From: Clostridia bacterium
Lineage (GTDB): Bacteria > Bacillota_A > Clostridia > Christensenellales > Aristaeellaceae
Assembly: GCA_017430945.1 (NCBI GenBank)
Contig: JAFRMB010000145.1
Coordinates: 1-50,850, forward strand
DNA: 50,850 nt
Direction: 5' to 3'
Shown: piece by piece, positions 25,536 to 34,620 of the stretch
How positions within the stretch are numbered: the first letter of the stretch is position 1
How the letters are laid out: every line of letters starts with the position of its first letter
Made by a program: the position numbers and the translations under genes
The notes under the pieces: generated by a model
Databases searched by the model: none
Told to the model about the DNA's origin: nothing
What the model saw: the letters and a program-made list of their open reading frames with translations, nothing else

Positions 25536-26517
25536 GGCCGTCCGTCCTTTCGATGGGATAAAAACAGCGACACTGATGCCCGTCCCCGACGTCCGCGAGC
25601 GGCGGCTTTTCCCGGCGGCAGCGATCGCACGCGAATTCGCAGCGGGGCGAGAACCGGCAGCCCGCCGGCATGGCCCGAAGGTTCGGCACCGTGCCCCGGA
25701 TGTTGTAGAGCCGCTGGCCCTTCGGCGTCATCCTCGGCAGCGACGCCATCAGCCCCCTCGTATAGGGGTGGCGGCAGCCTGCGAAGAGCCGGAACACGTT
25801 CGCCCTCTCGACCACCTCGCCGGCGTACATCACGTACACCTCATCGCACACCTCAGCCACGACGCCGAGATTGTGCGTGATCAGCAGGATCGACGTGCCG
25901 CTCTGGCGCTGCAGATCCTTCATGAGCCTCAGGATCTGCGCCTCGATGGACACGTCCAGCGCCGTGGTCGGCTCATCGGCGATCAGGAGGTCCGGCTTCA
26001 AGACCATCGCCATGCCGATCATCACGCGCTGGCGCAGGCCGCCGGAGAGCTGGTGCGGATAGCTCACGTACCGGCGCTCCGCTTCCGGGATGCCCACCAT
26101 CCGGAGGATCTCGATGGTGCGCGCCTTCGCTTCGTGCCTGTCCATGCCGCGGTGCAACCTCAGCGCCTCGGAGACCTGCTGCCCCACGGTCATCACCGGG
26201 TTCAGGCTCGTCATGGGCTCCTGGAAGATCATCGATATGCGGTCGCCGCGGATCCTGCGCATCTCGCGGTCGGGCAGCTTCAGCAGATCCCGCCCGCCAA
26301 ACAGCGCCTCGCCGGCGTCCACGCGGCCGTTGTCCGCCAGCAGGCCCATCACCGACAGCGACGTGACCGACTTGCCGCAGCCGGATTCGCCCACCAGGCC
26401 AACGGTGCCGCCCTTCGGCACGGCCAGATCCACGCCGTTGACGGCGATGGCGCGGTCCTTTCGCCCGTCGGACGCAAAGGACGTGACGAGATTGCGTATC
26501 TCCAGTATGTTTTCCAT
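25528..26517 (-). CDS. Peptide ABC transporter ATP-binding protein (DppD/OppD type)
   Basis: 329 residues from ATG 26517 (GAAGGAGC upstream). Walker [11 protein letters not shown]-loop [15 protein letters not shown], signature [14 protein letters not shown], Walker [14 protein letters not shown]-loop LITHNLG, then the oligopeptide-type C-terminal extension with [15 protein letters not shown], which in some relatives binds an Fe-S cluster. It partners the DppF-like protein encoded immediately downstream with overlap. A much longer reading in this frame starts inside the permease gene and is not used. Confidence 0.96.
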   Translation of the reverse strand: MENILEIRNLVTSFASDGRKDRAIAVNGVDLAVPKGGTVGLVGESGCGKSVTSLSVMGLLADNGRVDAGEALFGGRDLLKLPDREMRRIRGDRISMIFQEPMTSLNPVMTVGQQVSEALRLHRGMDRHEAKARTIEILRMVGIPEAERRYVSYPHQLSGGLRQRVMIGMAMVLKPDLLIADEPTTALDVSIEAQILRLMKDLQRQSGTSILLITHNLGVVAEVCDEVYVMYAGEVVERANVFRLFAGCRHPYTRGLMASLPRMTPKGQRLYNIRGTVPNLRAMPAGCRFSPRCEFACDRCRREKPPLADVGDGHQCRCFYPIERTDGHE

Positions 26518-26549
26518 AGGAAGCTCCTTCGAATGACCGGAATGCCGGC

Positions 26550-27467
26550 TCACGTCTTCATGTACGGGTCGATCGCGTCGCGCAGGCCGTCGCCCAGGAA
26601 GTTGAAGGCCATGACGGTGATCAGGATCGCCAGACCCGGCGCCAGGATCAGCCAGGGGCACATGTAGGCGTAGCTCTTGCCCTGGCTGACCATGAGTCCC
26701 CAGGACGCGGTGTTGGGATCGCCGACGCCCAGGAAGCTCATCGAGCTCTCCCACATGATGGCGCCGGGGATGTCCAGCGTGAACAGCACGATCAGGTTGG
26801 GCAGGCAGTTCGGCAGGATGTGGCGGAACACGATCTTGAAGCGCGAGACGCCCATGGAGCGCGCCGCCTCGACGAACTCCTTCTCCTTCAGCGACAGCGT
26901 CTGCGCGCGCACCACGCGGGCGGTGCCGGCCCAGTTGATGATCGACAGCGCGATGAACATGTTGAGTATGCTGCTGCCCAGCGTGTACATGACGACCATC
27001 GCCAGCAGCAGCGACGGGAAAGCCAGCACCACATCGGCCACGCGCATGATGACCGCATCGACCCGCTTCCCCAGGAAGCCGGCCATCAGCCCCAGCGCCG
27101 TGCCCAGCAGCATGGAGAGTATGGTGGGGATGAACCCGATCATCAGCGAGGTGCGGCTGCCGTAGACCACGCGGGCGAACACGTCGCGCCCAAGGTCGTC
27201 GGTGCCGAACCAGTGCTCGGCCCCCGGCGCTTTGCGCAGGCTGATGAGGTCGATCTTGTTTGGGTCGTAGCGCGCGACCAGCGGCGCAAACACCGCCAGC
27301 AGCGCGATCAGCACGATCAGTATGAGCCCCAGCAGCGCGGCGCGGTTCGTGCGGAACATATTGCGGATGCTGTGCAGCAGGCCCTCGTCCGGCTGGATCT
27401 CCGCCTCGGCTTCCATGATCCGCGCCGAGAGGTCGGCGGTATACGCGTCTTTCACAGTCTTTTTCAT
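26550..27467 (-). CDS. Peptide ABC transporter permease (DppC/OppC type)
   Basis: 305 residues with GAGGAGG five bases before the ATG. Cytoplasmic N-terminus, first helix about 41-62 (ALLGLILIVLIALLAVFAPLV), then the periplasmic HWFGTDDLGRDVFARVVYGS segment typical of OppC, followed by five further helices. The EAA-type coupling loop reads EFVEAARSMGVSRFKIVFRH. It forms the channel with the DppB-like permease encoded just upstream (10-base gap). Confidence 0.95.
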   Translation of the reverse strand: MKKTVKDAYTADLSARIMEAEAEIQPDEGLLHSIRNMFRTNRAALLGLILIVLIALLAVFAPLVARYDPNKIDLISLRKAPGAEHWFGTDDLGRDVFARVVYGSRTSLMIGFIPTILSMLLGTALGLMAGFLGKRVDAVIMRVADVVLAFPSLLLAMVVMYTLGSSILNMFIALSIINWAGTARVVRAQTLSLKEKEFVEAARSMGVSRFKIVFRHILPNCLPNLIVLFTLDIPGAIMWESSMSFLGVGDPNTASWGLMVSQGKSYAYMCPWLILAPGLAILITVMAFNFLGDGLRDAIDPYMKT

Positions 27468-27477
27468 GCCCGCCTCC

Positions 27478-28389
27478 TCATTCCACGCGGATGCGCGGGT
27501 CGATCACGGAATACAACAGGTCGGCCACCAGATTGCCCGCGATGATCAGCACCGCCGTGAATATCACGGTGCCCTGCAAGAGCGGCATGTCGCGGTTGTT
27601 GATGGCGCTGACGGCCAGGCTGCCCACGCCCGGGATCGCGAACACGGACTCGGTGATCACCGCACCGGAGAGCAGGGACGCGATCTGTATCGCCATCACG
27701 GTGATGACCGGGATGAGCGCGTTCTTCAGCGCGTGCTTTGAGATCACGGCCAGCGGCGCCAGGCCCTTGGACCGCGCCGTGCGGATATAGTCGTTTCGCA
27801 TGACCTCCAGCAGGTTGGACCGGGTCAGGCGCGCGATGCGGCCCGCCGAGGACCAGCCCAGCACCACCGTGGGCAGTATGTAGCAGCGCCAGTCTGTGGC
27901 GCCGGACACCGGCAGCACGCTCTTGAACGTGTTCTGAAGGATGAGCGCCACCCAGAACACCGGCATCGACACGCCGAACAGCGACAGGCCCATGCTGAGA
28001 TGGTCGATCAGCGTGTTCTTCTTCACCGCCGAGATGATGCCCACCGGGATGCCCATGATCCAGGAGAACAGCGCGGAGGCGATGGCCAGCTTCAGCGTGT
28101 AGGGGAACGCCGTGGCGATGAGCCCGCTCACGCCGCGGTGCAGCTTCCAGCTGGTGCCGAGATTGCCGTGCAGCGCGTCCCACACGTAGCGGAAATAGCG
28201 CACGAAGAAGGGATCGTCCAGGTGCATGCTCTTGCGCAGGCCCTCGATCGCGTCCTCCTTCAGATGTTCCTTCATCATCACCGTGATCGGGTCGCCCGGC
28301 ACCACATTCAGCATGAAAAAGATCAGCAGTATGATGCCCAACAGCACCGGTATGGTGATGAGGATGCGCTTGGTGATGTACTTTCCCAT
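27478..28389 (-). CDS. Peptide ABC transporter permease (DppB/OppB type)
   Basis: 303 residues from ATG 28389, with GGAGG six bases upstream; an in-frame extension upstream to 28542 has no such site. First helix about 9-30 (ILITIPVLLGIILLIFFMLNVV) followed by PGDP, the OppB hallmark. EAA-type loop DYIRTARSKGLAPLAVISKH; C-terminal VIDPRIRVE. It is the first of the permease/ATPase genes after the binding-protein gene; the 239-base gap before it contains a hairpin and a 75-bp palindromic element. Confidence 0.95.
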   Translation of the reverse strand: MGKYITKRILITIPVLLGIILLIFFMLNVVPGDPITVMMKEHLKEDAIEGLRKSMHLDDPFFVRYFRYVWDALHGNLGTSWKLHRGVSGLIATAFPYTLKLAIASALFSWIMGIPVGIISAVKKNTLIDHLSMGLSLFGVSMPVFWVALILQNTFKSVLPVSGATDWRCYILPTVVLGWSSAGRIARLTRSNLLEVMRNDYIRTARSKGLAPLAVISKHALKNALIPVITVMAIQIASLLSGAVITESVFAIPGVGSLAVSAINNRDMPLLQGTVIFTAVLIIAGNLVADLLYSVIDPRIRVE

Positions 28390-28437
28390 GAAAACCTCCG
28401 GCAAAGCGTCATAGATCCCGTCATCGGATGATCTCAA

Positions 28438-28461
28438 ACGGGAAACAGCTAGCCGTTTCCC
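28438..28461 (-). terminator. Hairpin after the peptide-binding protein gene
   Basis: CGGGAAAC-GGCTAGCT-GTTTCCCG followed by TTTGAG on the minus strand. It lies between the binding-protein gene and the permease gene, a place where partial terminators often keep the binding protein in excess. Confidence 0.55.
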
Positions 28462-28495
28462 GCTTGACATGACCCGACGGATGCGCAAATGCGCA

Positions 28496-28570
28496 GTAGG
28501 GGCGCGATCCGCCGCCCGCGCGACCATGCGACGATCTCGCACGGGGCGGGCGCCGCGTCAGCGCCCCTAC
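28496..28570. repeat. 75-bp element with GTAGGGGCGC inverted ends
   Basis: GTAGGGGCGC at 28496-28505 is mirrored by GCGCCCCTAC at 28561-28570. The interior is GC-rich with further partial symmetry (CCGCCCGCGCG / GGGGCGGGCGCC). The GTAGGGGCG end motif recurs in the repeat block at 50.47-50.85 kb, so this looks like one copy of a dispersed intergenic repeat. Confidence 0.65.
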
Positions 28571-28628
28571 AAAGGTCACTTATACCCACGGCCTGCGGGC
28601 CCTGCGGCCCAGCAGGCAACGGGTCCGA

Positions 28629-30215
28629 TCAGTCGCCCAGGGAGATGGTGTAGAAGCTCATATCGCTCCAGCCGTTCCATGCCACCTTGAAGCCGTGCAC
28701 GCGGGGGTTCAGGCAGAACAGATGGTTGCGCTGGTAGAGCGGCAGGGTGATGGCATCGTCGTGCACCACGGCGTTGTCGATCTTCTGATAGGCGGCCATG
28801 CGCTCGTCGAAGTCCACCATGACGCGGGCATCGTCCAGCAGCTGCAGGATCTCCTCGTTGTCGTAGTTGACGGAGCGGCCCACGGTGTTCTTCCTGGAGA
28901 AGAAGGTGTACAGGAAGTTGTCGGGGTCGTTGAAGTCGGCGGACCAGCTGTTGTAGTAGCTGGGCAGCTTGCCGTCGCGGCGGATGTCATAGTAGGTCGC
29001 CTCGTCGTACTGCTTGACCTCGGCGTTCACGCCGATGGCCTGCCAGTAGCTGGCCAGGATCGAGGAGACCTGCTGGGACGTGGTGGAGTCGGCCATCACG
29101 GCGATCTCCATGTTGAAGCCGTCTGCATAGCCGGCCTCCGCCAGCAGCGCCTTGGCCTGCTCGGGATCGTAGGGGATCTCGGGGGCGTCGGGATCGTGGC
29201 TCAGCACGCCCTCGGGGATGAAGCAGGACAGCACCTTGCCCTCGCCGCTGTACAGCGCGTCCAGGATCGCCTGGCGGTCCACGGCCATCTGCAGCGCCTT
29301 GCGCACGTTGGCGTCATTCAGCGGCTCGATGTCGGTGTTGAACATGAAGTAGTAGGTGCCTGCGCGGCTGCCGGACACGATCTGATCCTCATAGCCGTTG
29401 TCCAGGAACCACTGCAGCTGGCTTTCCGCGTAATCGAAGTTGAACACGTCGACCTCGCCCTGCTCGAACATCATGCGCTGGGTGTCCGCGTCGGACACGA
29501 TGTGCATCACGATGCCGTCGATCTGAGGCGCGCCCTTGAAGTAGTTGGGGTTGGACACCAGCGTCACCTTGCTGCCCAGCTCCCACTCGGTCACCTCGAA
29601 GGGGCCGGTGCCGAAGCACACCGCCGGGTTCTCGCCGAAATCATCGACGCCCTCGGTGGACTCGCGGTTGTAGATGGAGCCGCCGGGCGTGGCCAGGCAG
29701 GACAGGAACGGCGCGTAGGCGTTCTCCAGCGTGAACTGCACGGTGAGATCGTCGACGGCCACGACGCCCTCGATGGCGTCGGCCGTGCCCTCGCGATAGG
29801 CGTTGGCGCCCACGATCACGTCGAAGATGTCGGTGTTCTTCTTCGTGTCGTTGGGGTCCATCATGCGGGTGACGGTGTAGACCACGTCGTCCGCCGTGAA
29901 GGGATCGCCGTTCTGGAAGGTGACGCCCTCATGCAGGTGGAAGGTGTAGGTCAGGCCGTCCTCGGAGATCTCCCAGGAATCGGCAAGGCCGGGCACGATC
30001 TGCGCCTCGCCGTCCACGGTGTCGGTCTCCACCAAGCGGTCGAAGCAGTTCAGCGGGATGGTGTAGCTGTCCGTGGTCTTCTGGACATCCAGCGTCTCGG
30101 GATTGTCGGTGTAAAAGATGTGCAGCCAGTTGTCCTTGGCCTCGGCCACGGCGGCGGGGGCCAGCATGGACACCACGAGCATCATCGCTGCCACCAGGGA
30201 AAGCAGTCTCTTCAT
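28629..30215 (-). CDS. Peptide-binding protein of the ABC transporter (solute-binding family 5)
   Basis: 528 residues from ATG 30215 (AGGAGG six bases upstream). Signal peptide about 1-24 (ending APAAVAEA) without a lipobox cysteine, so anchoring is unclear; most Gram-positive counterparts are lipoproteins. Family 5 marks: NPETLDVQKTTDSY, LADSWEISEDGLTYTFHLHE, GVTFQNGDPFTADDVVYTV (the classic SBP_bac_5 signature), CFGTGPFEVTEWELGSKVTL, NPNYFKG, and ALQMAVDRQAILDALYSGEG. It would capture oligo- or dipeptides outside the membrane and pass them to the two permeases. First gene of the operon, with its own promoter. Confidence 0.95.
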   Translation of the reverse strand: MKRLLSLVAAMMLVVSMLAPAAVAEAKDNWLHIFYTDNPETLDVQKTTDSYTIPLNCFDRLVETDTVDGEAQIVPGLADSWEISEDGLTYTFHLHEGVTFQNGDPFTADDVVYTVTRMMDPNDTKKNTDIFDVIVGANAYREGTADAIEGVVAVDDLTVQFTLENAYAPFLSCLATPGGSIYNRESTEGVDDFGENPAVCFGTGPFEVTEWELGSKVTLVSNPNYFKGAPQIDGIVMHIVSDADTQRMMFEQGEVDVFNFDYAESQLQWFLDNGYEDQIVSGSRAGTYYFMFNTDIEPLNDANVRKALQMAVDRQAILDALYSGEGKVLSCFIPEGVLSHDPDAPEIPYDPEQAKALLAEAGYADGFNMEIAVMADSTTSQQVSSILASYWQAIGVNAEVKQYDEATYYDIRRDGKLPSYYNSWSADFNDPDNFLYTFFSRKNTVGRSVNYDNEEILQLLDDARVMVDFDERMAAYQKIDNAVVHDDAITLPLYQRNHLFCLNPRVHGFKVAWNGWSDMSFYTISLGD

Positions 30216-30325
30216 AGTGTACCTCCTCTTGTTTTCATCCGCATCGGCGCGCGGGGCCCGCCGCGAGCGCATCCGCGCCGCAGGGCAGAAGGCGCCGCAC
30301 CGATGGGTATCAGAACTCATCTAAT

Positions 30326-30354
30326 ACTATAAGCGCTGGGGAGCCAAACTACAA
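30326..30354 (-). promoter_or_regulatory. Promoter of the peptide-transporter operon
   Basis: TTGTAG (30354-30349), 17-base spacer, TATAGT (30331-30326) on the minus strand. Confidence 0.65.
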
Positions 30355-30422
30355 CAGGAATAAAGTTATCGTTCGGTTAACCGGCATATGGGAGATTCTC
30401 ATCTTGCAAATCAGTATTTCCT

Positions 30423-30779
30423 TTGATGGCCGCCGCACATGCATGGGCCCGCCGCAGGCGGCCGGTATGCGCGATACATGGCGTCGTTTGGAACGATCGG
30501 GGTCTGCCCGGCCGGATGCCCATCGCGGCCGATCCGGAGTACGCGGGCGCCGTGTCCCGTTTCATGGAAAACGAGAGAGGCCTGAGTCTCTCCTTCCCGG
30601 TCGACATGCCGATGTACAGCGATCTCGGCCCGGCGATCATGGATCGCGTCGGCGCGGCGGCAAACATCGTCGTCATCACGACGGCCGCATCCCTGCCCGG
30701 CGGTATCAGGCACGGCAAACAGGGCAGGATCTCCGCTTTCATCCCGCGCATCGGAAACGGACCTTTTGAACGAAACGGG
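30423..30779 (+). pseudogene. Possible remnant of a coding sequence, unidentified
   Basis: Within the 607-base gap between the peptide and sugar transporter operons, one plus-strand frame shows organised protein-like sequence with the local GC-rich third positions: HGVVWNDRGLPGRMPIAADP, YAGAVSRFMENERGLSLSFP, MYSDLGPAIMDRVGAAANIV. It has no convincing ribosome site, its 5' part looks like non-coding sequence, and no stop occurs before the frame runs through the neighbouring terminator into the opposite-strand permease gene. It may be a gene fragment left by deletion. No family is recognised, and chance open reading in GC-rich DNA is possible. Confidence 0.25.
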
Positions 30780-30805
30780 CCCCGGCGGACACACGTCCGC
30801 CGGGG
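30780..30805 (-). terminator. Terminator of the sugar-transporter operon
   Basis: Eleven-base perfect stem CCCCGGCGGAC-GTGT-GTCCGCCGGGG on the minus strand, then CCCGTTTCGTT; 18 bases after the last permease stop codon. Confidence 0.7.
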
Positions 30806-30822
30806 CGCTTGCATGCCGAGCG

Positions 30823-31884
30823 TCAACGCCTGGCCTTCTTTTTGCGGTTCGACAGCACCACGCTCTGCAGGATGATGAAAAAGCCGAGCATCGCGCCGCT
30901 GGCCATCTCCTGCCACCAGGAGGCGTTCAGCGGGCTGAGCGCGATGATCTTCTGGATGGTCGCCAGGATCATGACGCCGAACAGCGTGCCGATGACATTG
31001 CCCACGCCGCCGGTCAGCAGCGTGCCGCCGATGATCGACGCGGCGATGGCGTCCATCTCGCTGCGCATGGCCACGCTGGCGTTGCCGGCGGGCTTGTGCA
31101 TGATGAACACCAGTCCGGCCAGTCCGGCCAGCAGACCGCTGAGCACATAGCTCCAGAAGCAGGTGCTCTTGACGTTGATGCCCAGCATCAACGCGCTCTG
31201 CCGGTTGCCGCCCAGTGCGTAGATGTTCCGTCCGAATCGCATGTACCGCAGCATGAGATACACGAGGATCACCACGCACAGCGCGATGACCGCGCCGATC
31301 TCGAGCTTCGCGGGGATCAGGTTGCCGTTCTGGGCCACGTAGCCCAGCCACGGGATCTTGATCTTCGTCTTCACCAGCGCCTGGAAGCCCTCGTGGGTCA
31401 CCTTCACCGGGTTGACGGAGAGCATCGTCGTAAGGCCCCTGGCCAGGAACATGCCCGCCAGCGTGACGATGAACGGCTGGATCTCCAGATAGCTGACCAA
31501 AAAGCCCTCCAGCAGGCCGAAGGCCAGGCCGATACCCAGCGCGAGCAGCATGGTCAGCGCGATGCTGAGCAGATCGTTTTCGATGCCGTTGCCGTTCAGG
31601 AACAGCGCGCAGGCCATGACCGTCAGCCCGATCACGCCGCCCACGCTGATGTTGATGCCGCCGCCGATCATGACGATGGTCAGGCTGCAGGAGATGATGA
31701 TCAGCGCCGCGTTGTCGTTGAGCAGGTCGAACACCTGCTGCACCTTTCTGAAGCCGCCGCCCATAAAGATCATCGCGGCGAAATACATCGCGAAGAAGAT
31801 GCAGATGCTGATGGTCATGAGCAGCTGTGCGTCCGTCAGCGATTCCCTGCGGCGAAGGCGGGAAGAGTTATTCGCGTCTTTCAC
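30823..31884 (-). CDS. yjfF: Sugar ABC transporter permease, YjfF-like
   Basis: 353 residues from GTG 31884, placed directly after the YtfT stop codon; AGGGAGG lies eight bases upstream. About eight to ten hydrophobic helices, RbsC/MglC superfamily. Marks: IGGGINISVGGVIGLTVM (about 75-92), LGGNRQSALMLGINV and DAIAASIIGGTLLTGGVGNVIGTLFGV near the C-terminal coupling region. In E. coli the ytfQ-ytfR-ytfT-yjfF set imports galactofuranose and the gene order here is the same, so that is the leading guess; related pentose or hexose substrates remain possible. Confidence 0.88.
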   Translation of the reverse strand: MKDANNSSRLRRRESLTDAQLLMTISICIFFAMYFAAMIFMGGGFRKVQQVFDLLNDNAALIIISCSLTIVMIGGGINISVGGVIGLTVMACALFLNGNGIENDLLSIALTMLLALGIGLAFGLLEGFLVSYLEIQPFIVTLAGMFLARGLTTMLSVNPVKVTHEGFQALVKTKIKIPWLGYVAQNGNLIPAKLEIGAVIALCVVILVYLMLRYMRFGRNIYALGGNRQSALMLGINVKSTCFWSYVLSGLLAGLAGLVFIMHKPAGNASVAMRSEMDAIAASIIGGTLLTGGVGNVIGTLFGVMILATIQKIIALSPLNASWWQEMASGAMLGFFIILQSVVLSNRKKKARR

Positions 31885-32958
31885 TCAGCCCACCTCCCTT
31901 TGAGCGGTCGAACGGGATCCACCCGCGCGAAGCCTTGCCCACAGCGCCGCGAGCTTGTTCTTCACGACCGGAGAGCCGGCCACCACGATGACGATGATCA
32001 CGATGGCCTTGTACGCCTTCACGTTCACCGGTGCCACCTTCATGGCGTATAGCGTGGTCGTGAGCATCTGGATGATATAGGCACCCAGCAGGCTGCCGCT
32101 CAGCTTGAACTTGCCGCCGCCCAGGTTGTTGCCGCCGATGGCCACCGCGAGGATCGCGTCCATCTCGATGTCCACCAGCAGCGTCTTGTGGTTCAGCTGT
32201 CCGAGCCGGCACACGCCGATCACGCTGGCGACCGACACGCAAACGCCCAGCAACACGAAGCTGAGCAGCTTGATGAGCGTTGGGTTGATGCCGTTGAGCC
32301 GGGCCGCGCCCTGGTTGATGCCGACGGACTGCGTGTAGAGCGTGATGTTGGTGAATCGGAACACCAGGCCGAGCAGCAGGCCCACCAGCAGCACCGCGAA
32401 GATCGGCGTCGGCACCGGTATGCCCGGGATCGTCATGCCGATGGAACTGAGGATGGGGCTCTGAAGCTGCGGCGTGGCATCGCCGTTGATCCAGTAGGCG
32501 ATCGATCGGCCGCATGAATACAGGATCAGCGTGGCGATCATCGGCTGTATGCGGAACACGGCGACCAGCGTGCCGTTGAACAGCTTGAACAGGATCGCGA
32601 CCAGGCAGCACGCCAGCATGCCCAGAACGACCGTGCCCCCGGTGATGCCGGCGCCGCCCTGCAGCACCTTGACGAACGCCGCGCCGGCGATGGCGCCGAC
32701 CGCGCCGACGGAGATATCCTGTCCGCCGCAGGCCGCCGTCACCATCGTCATACCCATCGATATGATCGCCAGCTCGCTGGCGCTGTCGATGATGCTGATG
32801 AGGTTGCCGGTCAGCACGTGGTTGCCGCTGTTGTTGACGGCGATGCCCACGCTGAAGAAGCCGGGATCCCGGAACAGGTTGAACAGGATCAACAGGCCCA
32901 ATGCCACCAGTGGGATCAGCAGCTGGCTGATCCAGGACAGCCATTTCGTATCGCGCAT
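31885..32958 (-). CDS. ytfT: Sugar ABC transporter permease, YtfT-like
   Basis: 357 residues from ATG 32958, one base after the YtfR stop and 11 bases after GGGAGG; the in-frame GTG at 32970 is fused to that ribosome site and is unlikely. RbsC-type permease: GMTMVTAACGGQDISVGAVGAIAGAAFVKV, RIQPMIATLILYSCGRSIAYW and AILAVAIGGNNLGGGKFKLSGSLLGA (shown as separate landmarks at roughly 75-105, 140-162 and 290-316). It forms the channel together with the YjfF-like permease, encoded next with no gap. Confidence 0.88.
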   Translation of the reverse strand: MRDTKWLSWISQLLIPLVALGLLILFNLFRDPGFFSVGIAVNNSGNHVLTGNLISIIDSASELAIISMGMTMVTAACGGQDISVGAVGAIAGAAFVKVLQGGAGITGGTVVLGMLACCLVAILFKLFNGTLVAVFRIQPMIATLILYSCGRSIAYWINGDATPQLQSPILSSIGMTIPGIPVPTPIFAVLLVGLLLGLVFRFTNITLYTQSVGINQGAARLNGINPTLIKLLSFVLLGVCVSVASVIGVCRLGQLNHKTLLVDIEMDAILAVAIGGNNLGGGKFKLSGSLLGAYIIQMLTTTLYAMKVAPVNVKAYKAIVIIVIVVAGSPVVKNKLAALWARLRAGGSRSTAQREVG

Positions 32959-32959
32959 A

Positions 32960-34465
32960 TCACTGTTCACCTCCCGCGATCGTCTTCATGACGTAGCCCT
33001 GCGTCAGTTGATCCCCCGTCAGCTCGCCCACGATCTTGCGGTCGCGCATGACGATCAGGCGCGAGCAGGTACGCAGCATCTCTTCGATCTCCGACGAAAT
33101 GAATGTGACGCTCATGTTCTCTTCCGCCAGCTTCAGCACCAGCTTCTGGATCTCAAGCTTCGTGCCGACGTCTATGCCGCGCGTCGGCTCGTCCAGGATC
33201 AGGTAATCCGGGTGCGTGAGCAGCCAGCGCGCCAGTATGACCTTTTGCTGATTGCCGCCCGACAGTGACTTGATCGGCGTGTCCTGCGAGGCGGTCTTGA
33301 TCTGCAGCGCCTTGATGTATTCGTCCGCGAACGAACGCATCTGGGCCTTGCTCATGGGATGGAAGAAGCCCCGCATGACCTGCAGCGCCAGTATGATGTT
33401 CTCCCTGACGGACAGATCCGCGATGATGCCGTCGCGCTTGCGGTCCTCCGGCAGATAGCCGATGCCGTTCTTCATGGCCTCGTGGGGATTGGAGATCTTC
33501 ACATCCTTCCCCTTGACCTTCACCTTGCCGCCGGTCACGCGGTCGGCGCCGAAGATGGCGCGCACGCTCTCGCTGCGGCCGGAACCGAGCAGCCCGGTAA
33601 AGCCGTTCACTTCTCCCCTGCGGATGTTGAAATCGAAGGGGCGGCTCTCCGAGCTGGACAGCCCCTCCGCCATGTAGACGACCTCATCGCTGCCCGCGCC
33701 CTTCTGGCCGATCTGCTCAAGATCCGCCAGATCGTTCAGGTCCTTGCCCATCATCCTGGCGACGAGTTCGACCTGCGGCAGGTCCTCGATGGCGTACTCG
33801 CCCACGAGCTCGCCGTTGCGCAGCACGGTGATCCTGTCGCAGACCTCGTACACCTGCTCCAGGAAGTGGGTGACGAATATGATGCCCACGCCCCTGGCCT
33901 TCAGGTCGCGCATCAATCCGAACAGCATCTCGACCTCTTTTTCATCCAGCGAGGACGTCGGCTCGTCCAGGATCAGCACCTTGCACTGCATGTCCACCGC
34001 GCGCCCGATCGCCACCATCTGCTGGACGGCCAGCGAGCACGAGGACAATTCCTGCCTGGCCCGGGCCGGGATGCCCAGGTTGTCCAGGATCTCCGTCGCC
34101 CGCGTCTCGTACGCCTTCCAGTTCACCACGCTGCCGCTCGTCCTGCCGATGAACATGTTCTCCGCGACCGTCAGGTTCGGGCACAGGGTGATCTCCTGGT
34201 ACACCGTGCTGATGCCCGCGTTCTGGGCGTCCTGCGGGGAATGGATGTGCGCCTCGCCGTCGCTGCCGTCCACCCAAATGCTGCCGGCATCCTTCTCATA
34301 CACGCCGGTCAGCACCTTGATCAGCGTGGATTTTCCGGCGCCGTTCTCCCCCATCAGGGCGTGGATCTCGCCTCTGCGCAGCGTGAAATCCACGTTGTCG
34401 AGCGCCTTTGTGCCCGGAAACTGTTTGCAGATCCCGCGCATCGTCAATACTGCATCGCTTTGCAT
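32960..34465 (-). CDS. ytfR: Sugar ABC transporter ATPase with two ATP-binding domains, YtfR-like
   Basis: 501 residues, the normal size for the RbsA/MglA/YtfR group. First domain about 1-245: Walker A GENGAGKST, SCSLAVQQMVAIGRAV as signature region, VLILDEPTSSLDEKEV. Second domain about 255-500 with a degenerate Walker A (GLLGSGRSES), signature LSGGNQQKVILARWL and Walker B LILDEPTRGIDVGTK. ATG 34465 has GGAGGAG about nine bases upstream; the longer open frame up to 34582 runs through an intergenic hairpin. Energises import of the sugar bound by the upstream binding protein. Confidence 0.95.
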   Translation of the reverse strand: MQSDAVLTMRGICKQFPGTKALDNVDFTLRRGEIHALMGENGAGKSTLIKVLTGVYEKDAGSIWVDGSDGEAHIHSPQDAQNAGISTVYQEITLCPNLTVAENMFIGRTSGSVVNWKAYETRATEILDNLGIPARARQELSSCSLAVQQMVAIGRAVDMQCKVLILDEPTSSLDEKEVEMLFGLMRDLKARGVGIIFVTHFLEQVYEVCDRITVLRNGELVGEYAIEDLPQVELVARMMGKDLNDLADLEQIGQKGAGSDEVVYMAEGLSSSESRPFDFNIRRGEVNGFTGLLGSGRSESVRAIFGADRVTGGKVKVKGKDVKISNPHEAMKNGIGYLPEDRKRDGIIADLSVRENIILALQVMRGFFHPMSKAQMRSFADEYIKALQIKTASQDTPIKSLSGGNQQKVILARWLLTHPDYLILDEPTRGIDVGTKLEIQKLVLKLAEENMSVTFISSEIEEMLRTCSRLIVMRDRKIVGELTGDQLTQGYVMKTIAGGEQ

Positions 34466-34547
34466 CTGGGACAGCTCCTCCCCGATCTTCTTCCTTATAC
34501 TGAGCTCAAGATCCGGATCGAGATCAGTATCGGTCTCCTGAAAGAGA

Positions 34548-34589
34548 GCGCGGTATGAACGCGCGCAATGCTGTCCGTTCATACCGCGC
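34548..34589 (-). terminator. Hairpin between binding-protein and ATPase genes
   Basis: Fourteen-base perfect inverted repeat GCGCGGTATGAACG / CGTTCATACCGCGC around a 14-base loop, followed on the minus strand by TCTCTTTC. It is a probable partial terminator or RNA-stabilising stem that raises expression of the binding protein above the membrane components. Confidence 0.65.
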
Positions 34590-34620
34590 CCTTATCGCTC
34601 GTTCTGAACGACTCTACGGA

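Noticed and set aside
30377..31351. 324-codon minus-strand open frame
   Set aside because: It overlaps the YjfF-like permease in another frame and crosses the terminator; composition is that of a shadow frame.
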